NCBI RefSeq assembly: GCF_900107455.1
Contig: NZ_FNQB01000003.1
Span: 186,001 to 250,000 of the forward strand
Source of the DNA: Asanoa ishikariensis
GTDB lineage: Bacteria > Actinomycetota > Actinomycetes > Mycobacteriales > Micromonosporaceae
Direction of reading: 5' to 3'
DNA length: 64,000 bases
Part shown: piece by piece, positions 34,090 through 42,720 of the stretch
How the letters are laid out: each line of letters begins with the position of its first letter
How positions within the stretch are numbered: the first letter of the stretch is position 1
Notes under the pieces: generated by a model
Told to the model about the DNA's origin: nothing
The model's input: only the letters and a program-made list of their open reading frames with translations
The model's database searches: none
Made by a program: the position numbers and the translations under genes

Positions 34090-35148
34090 ATGACGATCAC
34101 CATCGAGCCGACGACCGCCGCGCCGCCGGCGCGGACAGCGACCGGCAGCGACTTCGCCGTCCTGTCCCGCCGGATCAACGACGCGGGACTGATGCGGCGC
34201 CGGCCCGCCGTGTACGCTCTGCGGCTGAGCGTCGTCACGCTGATGCTCGTGGGCGGTTGGGCCGCGTTCTTCCTCATCGGCTCGTCCTGGTGGCAGTTGG
34301 TCACGGCCGCCTTCCTCGCCGTGACGTTCACCCAGGTCGCCCTCGTCGCCCACGACCTGGCCCACCGCCAGGTGTTCCGCACCAAACGACCGGGCGAGAT
34401 CGCCGGACGCATCGCCGGGAACCTCGGCGTCGGGATGAGCTACGGCTGGTGGATCGACAAGCACACCCGTCACCACAACAACCCCAACCATGACGACCTC
34501 GACCCGGACGTCGCGCCCGAGGTGCTCATCTGGGCCACCGAGTCGGCGCTCGGCCGGCGCGGGCTGAAGGGCTTCATCACCCGGCACCAGGCCGCGCTCT
34601 TCTTCCCGCTGCTCACCCTGCTCGCCATCGACCTGAAGGTGTCCAGCGTCAAGGCGCTGCGCGCCGGCGTGGTCAAGCGCCCCCGCGTGGAGACCGCGCT
34701 GCTGGTGGTGCACGCCATCGCGTACCTGTCGGCGCTGTTCCTCGTCCTCTCGCCCCTGCAGGCCGTTGCTTTCCTCTTGGTGCACCAGGCGCTGTTCGGC
34801 GTCTACCTCGGCATGACGTTCGCGCCCAACCACAAGGGCATGCCGCACCCGACGGGCGACGAGGACTTCCTTCGCAAGCAGGTGCTGACCTCCCGCAACG
34901 TGCGCGGTAGCTGGCTCACCGACGCCGCCATGGGTGGTCTGAACTACCAGATCGAGCACCACCTGTTCCCGGGCATGCCGAGTCCCAACCTGCACAAGGC
35001 CCAACCGATCGTGCGGGAGTACTGCGCGGAGATCGGTGTCGACTACGCACAGACCGGCCTCGTCACGTCCTACCGGCAGGCCCTGAGCTACCTCCACGAG
35101 GTGAGCGCGCCGGCCCGCGCCGAGCACGAGGCTCGTACGGCCCGCTAG
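34090..35148 (+). CDS. Membrane fatty acid desaturase (second copy)
   Basis: 352 residues. Three His boxes are present: HDLAHRQ, HTRHH (YGWWIDKHTRHH) and QIEHHLFPGMP. Hydrophobic segments match those of the first copy (27068-28117), with which it shares LTSRNVRG and FAPNHKGMP. Its divergent placement next to a DesKR-like pair suggests temperature- or membrane-fluidity control. The ATG at 34090 has no strong ribosome site; the GGGAA nearby may serve. Confidence 0.9.
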   Translation: MTITIEPTTAAPPARTATGSDFAVLSRRINDAGLMRRRPAVYALRLSVVTLMLVGGWAAFFLIGSSWWQLVTAAFLAVTFTQVALVAHDLAHRQVFRTKRPGEIAGRIAGNLGVGMSYGWWIDKHTRHHNNPNHDDLDPDVAPEVLIWATESALGRRGLKGFITRHQAALFFPLLTLLAIDLKVSSVKALRAGVVKRPRVETALLVVHAIAYLSALFLVLSPLQAVAFLLVHQALFGVYLGMTFAPNHKGMPHPTGDEDFLRKQVLTSRNVRGSWLTDAAMGGLNYQIEHHLFPGMPSPNLHKAQPIVREYCAEIGVDYAQTGLVTSYRQALSYLHEVSAPARAEHEARTAR

Positions 35149-35171
35149 CTCGGGCGGGCATGATGGCTGTC

Positions 35172-35567
35172 ATGCCGTCGGTCTTCTCCATGGTCATCGC
35201 GGGCGACCTGCCCGGCCGGTTCGTGTACCGCGACGACCGGGTGGTCGCGTTCCTCAGCATCGCGCCGCTCACGCAGGGCCACACGCTGGTGGTCCCCGTC
35301 GCCGAGGTCGACGACTGGACCACCCTCGACCCGGAGTTGTGGAGCCACGTGACGTCGGTCGCGGCCCTGCTCGGCCGGGCCGTCCGAAAGGCGTTCGACG
35401 CGCCGCGCGCGGGCCTGGTCATCGCGGGCTTCGAGGTGCGGCACGCACACGTGCACGTCTTCCCGGCGCACGGCATGGCCGACTTCGACTTCGCCAACGT
35501 CCGCCACGACCCGCCGGAGTCAGAGCTCGACGAGGCACAACGCCGCATCGTGGCCGCCCTGGAATGA
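35172..35567 (+). CDS. HIT-family nucleotide-binding protein
   Basis: 131 residues. PSVFSMVIAGDLPGRFVYRDDRVVAFLSIAPLTQGHTLVVP is the conserved HIT opening and HAHVHVFPAHG the HxHxH histidine triad. The family hydrolyses nucleotide-phosphate bonds in dinucleotide or AMP-amidate substrates. I start at ATG 35172; two in-frame ATGs at 35160 and 35163 are possible. Its stop overlaps the start of the next gene (ATGA), so they are coupled. Confidence 0.9.
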   Translation: MPSVFSMVIAGDLPGRFVYRDDRVVAFLSIAPLTQGHTLVVPVAEVDDWTTLDPELWSHVTSVAALLGRAVRKAFDAPRAGLVIAGFEVRHAHVHVFPAHGMADFDFANVRHDPPESELDEAQRRIVAALE

Positions 35568-35959
35568 CCCGCGCGCTGGTCGGCATCGCGGTCGCGGTCG
35601 TGGTCACCTGGCTCATCCTGGTCGCCGCGTTGGCGATCGGCCGGCCGCGCGGTGGGCTGCTCAAGGAGGCGCTGCGGCTGCTGCCGGACCTGCTCCGCCT
35701 GCTGAGTCGGCTGGCGGCCGACCGCGACCTGCCGCGCGGCGTCCGGGTGCGGCTGGCGCTGCTGCTCGGCTACCTGGCGCTACCGATCGACCTGATCCCG
35801 GACTTCATCCCGATCCTCGGGTACGCCGACGACGCGATCCTGGTCGTCATCGTGCTGCGCGGCACGGTCCGTCGCGCCGGCCTGCCCGCGGTCCGCCGGC
35901 ACTGGCCGGGCACGGACGACGGCTTCGCGGCTCTGCTCCGCCTGACCGGGGTGCGATGA
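35564..35959 (+). CDS. DUF1232 (YkvA-like) membrane protein
   Basis: 131 residues. An N-terminal membrane helix (about 5-27) is followed by LLPDLLRLLSRLAADRDLPRGVRVRLALLLGYLALPIDLIPDFIPILGYADDAILV, the DUF1232 core with the conserved PIDLIPDFIP and GYADD motifs. The role is unknown. It overlaps the preceding HIT gene by 4 bp (ATGA) and the next gene by 4 bp (ATGA), so the three form a tightly coupled operon. Confidence 0.85.
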   Translation: MTRALVGIAVAVVVTWLILVAALAIGRPRGGLLKEALRLLPDLLRLLSRLAADRDLPRGVRVRLALLLGYLALPIDLIPDFIPILGYADDAILVVIVLRGTVRRAGLPAVRRHWPGTDDGFAALLRLTGVR

Positions 35960-36474
35960 TGGCATGGATGGACGTCACCGTTGTCCGCTCGAACGTCCGG
36001 AGCATCGTCGGGCTCCTGGGCCTCGGCCTGCTGATCGCGGCCGTCGTGCGCCTGGCGCCGGATGTCGACGCTGCTCCACCGCAAGAGTGGCAGCCGCCGG
36101 CGGGCTACGCCGTCGCCGAAACGGTGCCCGTGAGCGCGGATCGCATGCTGCGGCTGTGGATCGGGCCGGCGGGCTGGCACGTCGAAAGCCTGTCCGCCGG
36201 GCGAAGCGAATCAGCGATGGGCGCCGCCCGCGGCGGTGACCAGTTCGCGGTGAGCGAGATCCTGGGCGGATTCGTCGGGGTCGTTCCGACCGCCGGGACC
36301 CACGCGGTGACGATCCGCGCCCCGGGCGACGCTCCCGTGCACGTGGACGTCCACGACGGCATGTTCCTGGCGCCCGTGTTCCCGGCCGACCAGCAGTTGC
36401 TCGTCACCCCACTCGACGCCAACGACAAGCCGCTCACCGCAGAGGTATCCGTGCTGATCGCAGGCCGCGGCTGA
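35956..36474 (+). CDS. Hypothetical membrane-anchored protein
   Basis: 172 residues. A single hydrophobic segment at about 15-33 (VGLLGLGLLIAAVVRLAP) is followed by a soluble domain with WIGPAGWHVESLSAGR and HVDVHDGMFLAPVFP, predicted to lie outside the membrane. No family recognised. It overlaps the DUF1232 gene by 4 bp. Confidence 0.6.
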   Translation: MMAWMDVTVVRSNVRSIVGLLGLGLLIAAVVRLAPDVDAAPPQEWQPPAGYAVAETVPVSADRMLRLWIGPAGWHVESLSAGRSESAMGAARGGDQFAVSEILGGFVGVVPTAGTHAVTIRAPGDAPVHVDVHDGMFLAPVFPADQQLLVTPLDANDKPLTAEVSVLIAGRG

Positions 36475-36502
36475 CTGGGGAGTAGTCACTGCTCGCGTGC
36501 GG

Positions 36503-37042
36503 TTAGCTGATCTGGTTGACGAAGATCCCGACCGGGATAGACACCGCGACCGCGGCGAGGAACCACCACAGCGCGTCCCACTTCATTCTCTGCGCGATCC
36601 GCTCGGCGATCGTGTCGACGCGGTCCTCGGCGTCGTCGCTGATGGGGCCGAAGGCGGCACGGTACGCGTCCGGAGCCGGTGGCGGTCGTAGCCGCCGGGA
36701 TGCCGGTGCGGTCCGCGAGGCCTTTCGCCGCATCCGCAGGCCAGAGTCGGACTCGCGCAAGCCTCGGCTACGGCGACCTTCGTCGAATTCCTCATCGTCG
36801 ACGTGCTCGGCGAGGACCCGGATGGTGCCTTCCGCGGGAGGTCGGTGCGTGTCGACGTAGGACGACCACCGTGCGGCAGGCAGGTCGTCGTACCTGCGCA
36901 TTCGCAGTTCCAGCGGGAGCGCCACGGCGGCCACGAGCAGGGCGATGCCGGCGAGCCACAAGGACCACGGCGGATCGGCGGAGACGCCGGCGGCGCCGAC
37001 CAGCAGCGAGAACAGGACGGCGACCCGGGTGAACGACCTCAT
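36503..37042 (-). CDS. Hypothetical membrane protein
   Basis: 179 residues. Two N-terminal hydrophobic segments (about 8-22 and 27-44) precede a charged, Arg-rich middle, and a final membrane helix lies near the C-terminus (WWFLAAVAVSIPVGIFVNQIS). The layout resembles small Streptomyces/Micromonospora membrane proteins of unknown function. It converges with 35956-36474. ATG 37042 is preceded by GGATGG, a weak ribosome site. Confidence 0.6.
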   Translation of the reverse strand: MRSFTRVAVLFSLLVGAAGVSADPPWSLWLAGIALLVAAVALPLELRMRRYDDLPAARWSSYVDTHRPPAEGTIRVLAEHVDDEEFDEGRRSRGLRESDSGLRMRRKASRTAPASRRLRPPPAPDAYRAAFGPISDDAEDRVDTIAERIAQRMKWDALWWFLAAVAVSIPVGIFVNQIS

Positions 37043-37273
37043 CACGCCATCCAACCGGTGCTCGCCGGCCGTTGCTGTCACTCGGCCGGCTGACGGCCCG
37101 CGGTCCTGTCCGGTGTCGTCCGGCGTCGCGCAAAGACCAGACAGCCTCAGCCAGCGGCGACAGGTGTCGATTCCGAAGCTTGTCGGGATCCGGCCGTTGC
37201 GGCGCGCCTGCCGGTTTGCTGTGCCAGGGGACGTTCTCGGGGGCGGCCCACGGCGACACAATCGGGAGGATCG

Positions 37274-37612
37274 ATGGGGATGGCGAAAAGCAGGATCGGG
37301 TCTCGGCTGCTGGCCGGCGCGGCGATGGCGGCGGCACTGACGACGGCTTCGGTCGCTGTCGTGGGGGTGCCGGCCGCCATGGCCGTGCCGTACAACTGCT
37401 CCGTGGGTGGGTCCGGCAACGTCGGATGGGTGATCTGCACCGGGGGGACCGGGTCGTACCAGGCCGTCGTGAGCTGCGACGTCTGGCTGGGCCGCGACTA
37501 CACCCGCACCGGTGCGTGGGAGGCGGTGGGCAGCGGCTGGCGCAGCACCGCGGCCTGCAACTCGTCGGAGGGCGCGTACAACCGGCGCTTCAACGCTTTC
37601 GGTCCGCTCTGA
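37274..37612 (+). CDS. Small secreted protein with disulfide-capable cysteines
   Basis: 112 residues. The signal peptide is clear (RLLAGAAMAAALTTASVAVVGVPAAMA) with cleavage after AMA. The mature part of about 70 residues has four cysteines (NCSVGG, VICTGG, SCDVW, AACNSS), suggesting two disulfides. Nothing similar is recognised. The ATG at 37274 follows GGGAGGATCG. A perfect hairpin follows the stop, so it is a monocistronic unit. Confidence 0.7.
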   Translation: MGMAKSRIGSRLLAGAAMAAALTTASVAVVGVPAAMAVPYNCSVGGSGNVGWVICTGGTGSYQAVVSCDVWLGRDYTRTGAWEAVGSGWRSTAACNSSEGAYNRRFNAFGPL

Positions 37613-37618
37613 GGTTCG

Positions 37619-37651
37619 GCCGCCTTCCGGGTTCGGCTCCCGGAAGGCGGC
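37619..37651 (+). terminator. Terminator of the small secreted protein gene
   Basis: A perfect 13-bp stem (37619-37631 with 37639-37651) with loop TTCGGCT lies 6 bp after the stop codon. Confidence 0.75.
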
Positions 37652-37725
37652 ACTCTCGGGCTCTTGTCACTCCACGCGGGAATGGTGCTCGTGTCGCGGA
37701 CGTGCGCTTCGGTGTCGATGACAGC

Positions 37726-38580
37726 ATGTTGTTTATGTCGACTGGTGTGGTGCTGCCCGAAATGCCGAACCGGTTGCGGGAGGTATTCCGGCGTTGGGAC
37801 GGCGACGGGCGAAACGGCCAGGGCGGGATGTGGTGGAACCGGGCCACTTGGCTGACCGGGTTGCCGAAGTACCAAGAACTTTTCGCGTCGTTGCCCGACA
37901 GAGTCGATCGCGCGACTGTCGCGCGGCATGCGGCGAACGCGGCGGATGGCGAGATCGAAGCAGAGCGGGCCTTCGTTGCCGCGATGGTGTGGGGGTATGG
38001 GCCGACCGGGTACGGCGCCTACCGAACTGCGCGGGTGCTCGGGGAGAACCCGGAGGCTCGTCCGACCCTGCACACAGCGGCGCAGATCGTTAAACGCGAT
38101 GGCGGGGCACGGGCTTTTGAATGGCTGAGCGAGCACCGCCTGCGGTATCTGGGGGTCTCCTTCGCGACGAAGTATCTGTACTTCTGCAATGGGCCGGACG
38201 CGCCGCCGGCGTTGATCCTCGACCAGTTGGTGCAGCGGTGGCTTCGTCAGCATGCTGGCTGTCATCTGCGGTTGGAGTGGCACGTCGGCGATTACGACCG
38301 GTATTTGCGGATGGCGTGTTCGTGGGCAGAGGTGTTGGGAATCGCAGCAGGCGATGTGGAGTATCTGATGTTCAGCGATGCCCTCGTCGACGAGCCCGGA
38401 AGGACTGCCGCGCTCGCGGACGGTTCTCTCGACGACCCCGAGGACGGCGCCGTGCTGACGGCGATTGAAGAGGCGGCTGTGGCCTTCGCCGCTCTTGCGG
38501 ATGTCAGCCCGGCTGACGTGGACGACTTCGAACGAGGTATCCGCCAGCTGAAGCGGATCGTGCTGGCACGCAACGCCTGA
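37726..38580 (+). CDS. 8-oxoguanine DNA glycosylase OGG-fold-like protein
   Basis: 284 residues. WWNRATWLTGLPKYQELF and LRYLGVSFATKYLYFCN match the actinobacterial 'OGG-fold' proteins, in which WWNR and a GxxFxTKFLYF-like core recur. Their function is not established despite the name. The codons are visibly less GC-biased than those of neighbours (for example GTT, TTT, ATC AAA-type codons near 37730-38100), so the gene may have been acquired. Start ATG 37726 is best supported by where homology begins. Confidence 0.6.
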   Translation: MLFMSTGVVLPEMPNRLREVFRRWDGDGRNGQGGMWWNRATWLTGLPKYQELFASLPDRVDRATVARHAANAADGEIEAERAFVAAMVWGYGPTGYGAYRTARVLGENPEARPTLHTAAQIVKRDGGARAFEWLSEHRLRYLGVSFATKYLYFCNGPDAPPALILDQLVQRWLRQHAGCHLRLEWHVGDYDRYLRMACSWAEVLGIAAGDVEYLMFSDALVDEPGRTAALADGSLDDPEDGAVLTAIEEAAVAFAALADVSPADVDDFERGIRQLKRIVLARNA

Positions 38581-38645
38581 TCGACCGGGCTCAGCCGGCG
38601 CACAGCGTTCGTTTGCGATGATCTCTCGCGTCGGGGGGAGCGAAC

Positions 38646-39392
38646 ATGAGCGACTGGTATCGGCAGACCCAGATCAGCGACAGCCTGGTGCGGATCTCGG
38701 AGCCGCACGTACGCCCGCTGTTGTCCGCGAACCTCTGGTGGCTCCGCGGCACCGACCGCGACATCGTCGTCGACGCCGGGCTGGGGGTCGTGGCGTTGCG
38801 CGACGAGATACCGGCGATGTTCGAGCGTGACCCCCTGCTCGCCCTGACCCACTCGCACCTGGACCACTCCGGCGGAGCACACGAGTTCCGGGAACGGGCC
38901 GCACACTCCGCCGAGGCCGACACCCTGGCGGCAGGCCCGCCCGCGAGCCTCTACGGGCCTGAGCTCTTCGAGAAGCTCGCCATCCGGGACGTCGGTGAGC
39001 CGCCACCCGGTCTCCTGCTCGACGCGCTGCCGCGCCCCGACTACGAACCACGCGGCTACCGGGTCGAACCGGCACCACCGACCCGCCTCGTCGACGACGG
39101 GGACCGCATCGAGTTGGGTGGGCGCGCCCTCACCGTGCTGCATCTGCCCGGGCACTGCGCGGGAAGCATCGCCCTGCTCGAGGAGCGCACCGGCGTGCTC
39201 TTCTCCGGCGACGTCAGCTACGACGACGTCCTGATCGACACGCTCCCGGACTCCTCGGTACCCGCGTACCGGCGCAGCATGGAACGGCTCATGAAGTTGG
39301 AGGTCTCCGTCGTCCACCCGGGGCACGGGCACTCCTTCGACCAGGCCCGACTTCGCGTGCTGGCCCAGAACTACCTGCGAAGCAGGTCCTGA
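38646..39392 (+). CDS. Metallo-beta-lactamase-fold hydrolase
   Basis: 248 residues. THSHLDHSGG is the HxHxDH metal site, LHLPGHCAGSIALLEE gives the next His, VLFSGDVSYDD the Asp and VVHPGHGHSF the last His: all five motifs of the MBL fold are present. The substrate is not evident. The ATG follows GGGGGAGCG. Confidence 0.9.
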   Translation: MSDWYRQTQISDSLVRISEPHVRPLLSANLWWLRGTDRDIVVDAGLGVVALRDEIPAMFERDPLLALTHSHLDHSGGAHEFRERAAHSAEADTLAAGPPASLYGPELFEKLAIRDVGEPPPGLLLDALPRPDYEPRGYRVEPAPPTRLVDDGDRIELGGRALTVLHLPGHCAGSIALLEERTGVLFSGDVSYDDVLIDTLPDSSVPAYRRSMERLMKLEVSVVHPGHGHSFDQARLRVLAQNYLRSRS

Positions 39393-39459
39393 CCCCGAGA
39401 CGCCGTACCCCACGCCGCACCGCGGTCGTTCACCGATCGCGGAAGCGGAAGGATCACGC

Positions 39460-41253
39460 ATGGTGGAACGGGAAGTCTCACGTCGGGCGGTGCTCGGCGC
39501 CGGGCTCGGGGTCGGTGTCGCGGCGGCCGTCGGTGGTGTCGACGTGCCGGCGGCGGTCGGACGGGCACGGACACCGGTGAGCATGTCGATGCACACCCAC
39601 TCGTCGTTCAGCGAGGGTGGAAGCTGGGCCGACGGCGGCGGTGGGGCGAGCATGCTGTCGCAGCTCGAGCAGGCCAAGCGGACCGGCACCGACGTGGTCT
39701 GGTGGACCGACCACGACTGGCGCATGGAGGCGTACGGCTACTACGACAGCATCCGCTTCGACGGCACCGACGAGAGTCAGCAACTCGCCTGGATCCCCCA
39801 GAACGAGGGCCCGGTCACCGGTGCGGGGCACGCCTTCGTCGACGAGCCGCACAGTCCCGGCGAGCCCGGCAAGGCGTTGCGGGTCACCGGCACCGGCACC
39901 AGCGCGACCGAGTGGGGTCGCACGTGGATGTTCGGGGACGGCGGCAACAGCTTCTACACCACGAACCTGACCGACACGACGCTGACGATCGACGTGCTGG
40001 CCGAGCGGACCGGTCCGGACGCGGAGCTCGTGGTCCAGCTCGAGACCTCGTACCGGCCAGCGATCGCCGGGCGCCCGGCCGGGGTCTACGTGCTGGAGTA
40101 CCGCGTCGGCACCCAGGCGTCCCGCACCGTGGAGGGCGAGCTGACCGGTGTCGTGACCGTACCGGCGACCAGCGGCTGGCAAACGCTCAAGATCCGCCCG
40201 CGTAAGGACATCCGGAGGTTCTGGCCGGATCTCGTGGCCGAGGACTCGGCGCTGGCGCGACTGCGGTTCGGCGTGCGGGCCCGGAACCACGCGACCGCGC
40301 AGGGCCTGTTCGACCACCTGAGGTTCAAACGGACCCGGGATCAACTCCGTTGGGCGGTACGCGAGCAGCGTGACCTGATGAAGCGGCTCCGGCGCGAGTA
40401 TCCGGGGATCACCCAGTTGCTGGGCTCCGAGGTGTCGATGGTCCGGCACCTGAACGTCTACATGGAGGACTTCGAGCTGTTCCCGTACCCGGACCGCGGC
40501 ACGGCCCCGGTGCTGGACGACAGCGTGACGGCGGCGCGGGAGATGGTGCGCTGGTACCACGAGCGCGGCGCTCTGGTGCAGTACAACCATCCGCCGATCG
40601 ACGCCGCCGAGCTGGTCTCCAGCCGGGCGCTCGGCTGCGACCTGATGGAGACCGTCGACCCGGGCGGCGTCTCCACCATCACGAAGCAGCGGCTCGACCT
40701 GTTCGACGTCGCCGCCCGCAACGCCATCTTCCTCACCGCGACCAGCCGGAACGACGACCACGCCGGGCGCGACTGGTCGAAGAAGGACCTCTTCCAGACC
40801 TCGGCCTGGTCGAAGTCGCGCAGGGCCAGGGACCTGATCGCCGCGCTGGCGGCCGGTCAGGTGTTCCTGAACCACCAGCGGCTGTGGGCAGCCGGCTCAC
40901 TCGACCTGGTCGTCGACGGCCGCCGGGCGATGGGCCAGGTCATCAGGACCGATCTGGCGTACGTGCCGGTCGAGATCTTCGCGGCGAACCTGCCCGAGGG
41001 CGCGCGGGTCGACGTCGTGGTGGGTGTCTGCGACCGCTCGGGTGCGACCACCCGCAGCATCGTGCGGCAGTCCTTCCCCGGAGACGAGCGGCTGCTGTTC
41101 CGGCTCGACCGCGGCGTGCGCGGGAGTTACCTGCGCGTCGAGGCGTTCGACGCCGCCGGCGTGCCGCTGGGCTTCGGCAACCCGATGTGGCTGCTCCCGG
41201 ACGACGACGGGATCGAGGTGCCGAAGGCCCGCCGGTTTGACCTGCGTCACTAA
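39460..41253 (+). CDS. Tat-exported PHP-domain-like phosphoesterase
   Basis: 597 residues. SRRAVLGAGLGVGVAAAVGG is a twin-arginine signal. MSMHTHSSFSEG carries the first HxH of PHP metal phosphoesterases, WWTDHDWR a further metal site, and YNHPP a later one. Residues 90-280 form an inserted beta-sandwich-like region. The family is CehA/McbA-like. The protein probably acts outside the membrane. Confidence 0.75.
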   Translation: MVEREVSRRAVLGAGLGVGVAAAVGGVDVPAAVGRARTPVSMSMHTHSSFSEGGSWADGGGGASMLSQLEQAKRTGTDVVWWTDHDWRMEAYGYYDSIRFDGTDESQQLAWIPQNEGPVTGAGHAFVDEPHSPGEPGKALRVTGTGTSATEWGRTWMFGDGGNSFYTTNLTDTTLTIDVLAERTGPDAELVVQLETSYRPAIAGRPAGVYVLEYRVGTQASRTVEGELTGVVTVPATSGWQTLKIRPRKDIRRFWPDLVAEDSALARLRFGVRARNHATAQGLFDHLRFKRTRDQLRWAVREQRDLMKRLRREYPGITQLLGSEVSMVRHLNVYMEDFELFPYPDRGTAPVLDDSVTAAREMVRWYHERGALVQYNHPPIDAAELVSSRALGCDLMETVDPGGVSTITKQRLDLFDVAARNAIFLTATSRNDDHAGRDWSKKDLFQTSAWSKSRRARDLIAALAAGQVFLNHQRLWAAGSLDLVVDGRRAMGQVIRTDLAYVPVEIFAANLPEGARVDVVVGVCDRSGATTRSIVRQSFPGDERLLFRLDRGVRGSYLRVEAFDAAGVPLGFGNPMWLLPDDDGIEVPKARRFDLRH

Positions 41254-41257
41254 CGCG

Positions 41258-41281
41258 GCGCCGGACGTCACATGCCGGCGC
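41258..41281 (+). terminator. Short hairpin after the PHP gene
   Basis: GCGCCGG (41258-41264) pairs with CCGGCGC (41275-41281) over a 10-nt loop, 4 bp after the stop. Confidence 0.35.
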
Positions 41282-41300
41282 GCTGTGCCGTCCTCGGGTC

Positions 41301-42080
41301 ATGAGACGAATGATTCGGGCCGTCACCGTTCTGCTGGCGCTGGTGACCCTGGCCGCGGGGTGCTGGGCGCTGTTCGCGCCGGCCGACTTCGCGGAGTTCG
41401 TGGACTTCCCGCCCAGCCGGCACTTCGTGCATGACGCCGGCGCGTTCCAGCTCGGCCTCGGTGCCGCGCTGCTGCTCGCGGTCGTGTGGGCCGACGGATT
41501 CACGGTCGGTCTGGGCGGCTACCTGGTCGGCGGCGTGGCGCACACCGCGTCGCACGTCGCCGACCGCGACCTCGGCGGCGACAACGGCCAGACCGTGCTG
41601 ATCGCCGTGGCCGCCGCGCTGGCCGCCGTCGCCCTCCTGGAACGATGGCGCCAACTCGGTTGGGTCCTCGGCCGGGTCGACGGCACGGCGACGCCGGACT
41701 GGGCACCGTTCGCCCGGCAGAAGACCGTCGCGCTCACCACGTTCCGCCGTGACGGCACCCCGGTCGCGACGCCGGTCAGCATCGTCGTGGTGGGCGAGCG
41801 GGCCTACGTGCGCAGCTATCAGAAGGCATGGAAGACCCGCCGCATCCGCAACAACCCGGCCGTCACCGTCGCGCCGTCGACCGCACGCGGCGCACCGACC
41901 GGCCGCGCGGTTCCTGCCGTCGCGCACCGGCTGACCGGTGCGGAGAACACCGCGGCCGCCCGCGCGCTACGCGCCAAGTACCCCCTGCTGCACGGGGTGC
42001 TCGTGCCGCTGACGCACCGGCTGGGACGGCGCACGACCGGTCGTACCGTCCACTTCGAACTGCGATCATTCGTCGGCTGA
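41301..42080 (+). CDS. Membrane domain fused to PPOX-class F420-dependent oxidoreductase
   Basis: 259 residues. The first 115 residues hold four hydrophobic segments (DUF4345-like). The rest, from FARQKTVALTTFRRDGTPVATPVSIVV to HFELRSFVG, is a split-barrel PPOX domain with WKTRRIRNNPAVTVAPST and RGAPTGRAV, the signature of the Rv2061-type F420 family. The two parts are normally separate proteins. The gene ends 15 bp into the convergent RibD-C gene. Confidence 0.75.
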   Translation: MRRMIRAVTVLLALVTLAAGCWALFAPADFAEFVDFPPSRHFVHDAGAFQLGLGAALLLAVVWADGFTVGLGGYLVGGVAHTASHVADRDLGGDNGQTVLIAVAAALAAVALLERWRQLGWVLGRVDGTATPDWAPFARQKTVALTTFRRDGTPVATPVSIVVVGERAYVRSYQKAWKTRRIRNNPAVTVAPSTARGAPTGRAVPAVAHRLTGAENTAAARALRAKYPLLHGVLVPLTHRLGRRTTGRTVHFELRSFVG

Positions 42081-42641
42081 GGCGCCGCCCTGGTAGTGCG
42101 ACACCACGACCTGGCCGTCGACCGTACGCGCGTCGACCAGACGAAGGTTCTGTCGCTTCTCCGGCGCGGCGAACAGCCGCCGGCCGCCACCGAGCACGAC
42201 CGGATGCACGGCGACGTGGTACTCGTCGACGAGCCCGAGCTCGGTCAGTGCCGCCGCGAGCGCCGCGCCGCCCGTGAGCAGCAGGTCGCGGCCGGGTTGG
42301 GCCTTGAGCGCCGCCACCTCCTCGGCCAGGTTGGCGCGGATGACCCGCGTGGTCCACTCGTCGCCCGCGTAGGTACGCGAGAAGACGATCTTCGGTGTGG
42401 CGCGCCAGAACGGGGCGAAGGCGGTGACGTGCGGGTCGTCGGACATCGACTCGGCGTCGGGCCAGAATCCGACCATCATCTCCCAGACCGGCCGCCCGAA
42501 CAGCAGGGTGTCGACCCTGGTGTCCAGACTTTCGGAGTACGCGGACAGCTCAGGACCCATTCTCGGCCAGTCGAACTCCCCGTTGGGCCCGTCGATGAAC
42601 CCGTCCACGGACGTGTGCACCCAGTAGATGACCTTGCGCAT
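42066..42641 (-). CDS. RibD C-terminal / dihydrofolate-reductase-like protein (second copy)
   Basis: 191 residues. YWVHTSVDGFIDGPNGEFDW and DEYHVAVHPVVLGGGRRLF frame the reductase fold, with LLFGRPVWEMM and LLLTGGAALAAAL between. ATG 42641 follows GAGGC. Stand-alone family members are common in actinobacteria; the substrate is unknown. Two paralogues (9096 and 43054) lie in this window. Confidence 0.85.
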   Translation of the reverse strand: MRKVIYWVHTSVDGFIDGPNGEFDWPRMGPELSAYSESLDTRVDTLLFGRPVWEMMVGFWPDAESMSDDPHVTAFAPFWRATPKIVFSRTYAGDEWTTRVIRANLAEEVAALKAQPGRDLLLTGGAALAAALTELGLVDEYHVAVHPVVLGGGRRLFAAPEKRQNLRLVDARTVDGQVVVSHYQGGASADE

Positions 42642-42720
42642 CGGTTGCCTCCTCGTGTGCTGTTCGAAGCTACGTCGGAGCCGACCGCCGCGCTTCGACA
42701 TCCGTACCCAAGGAGTGAGA

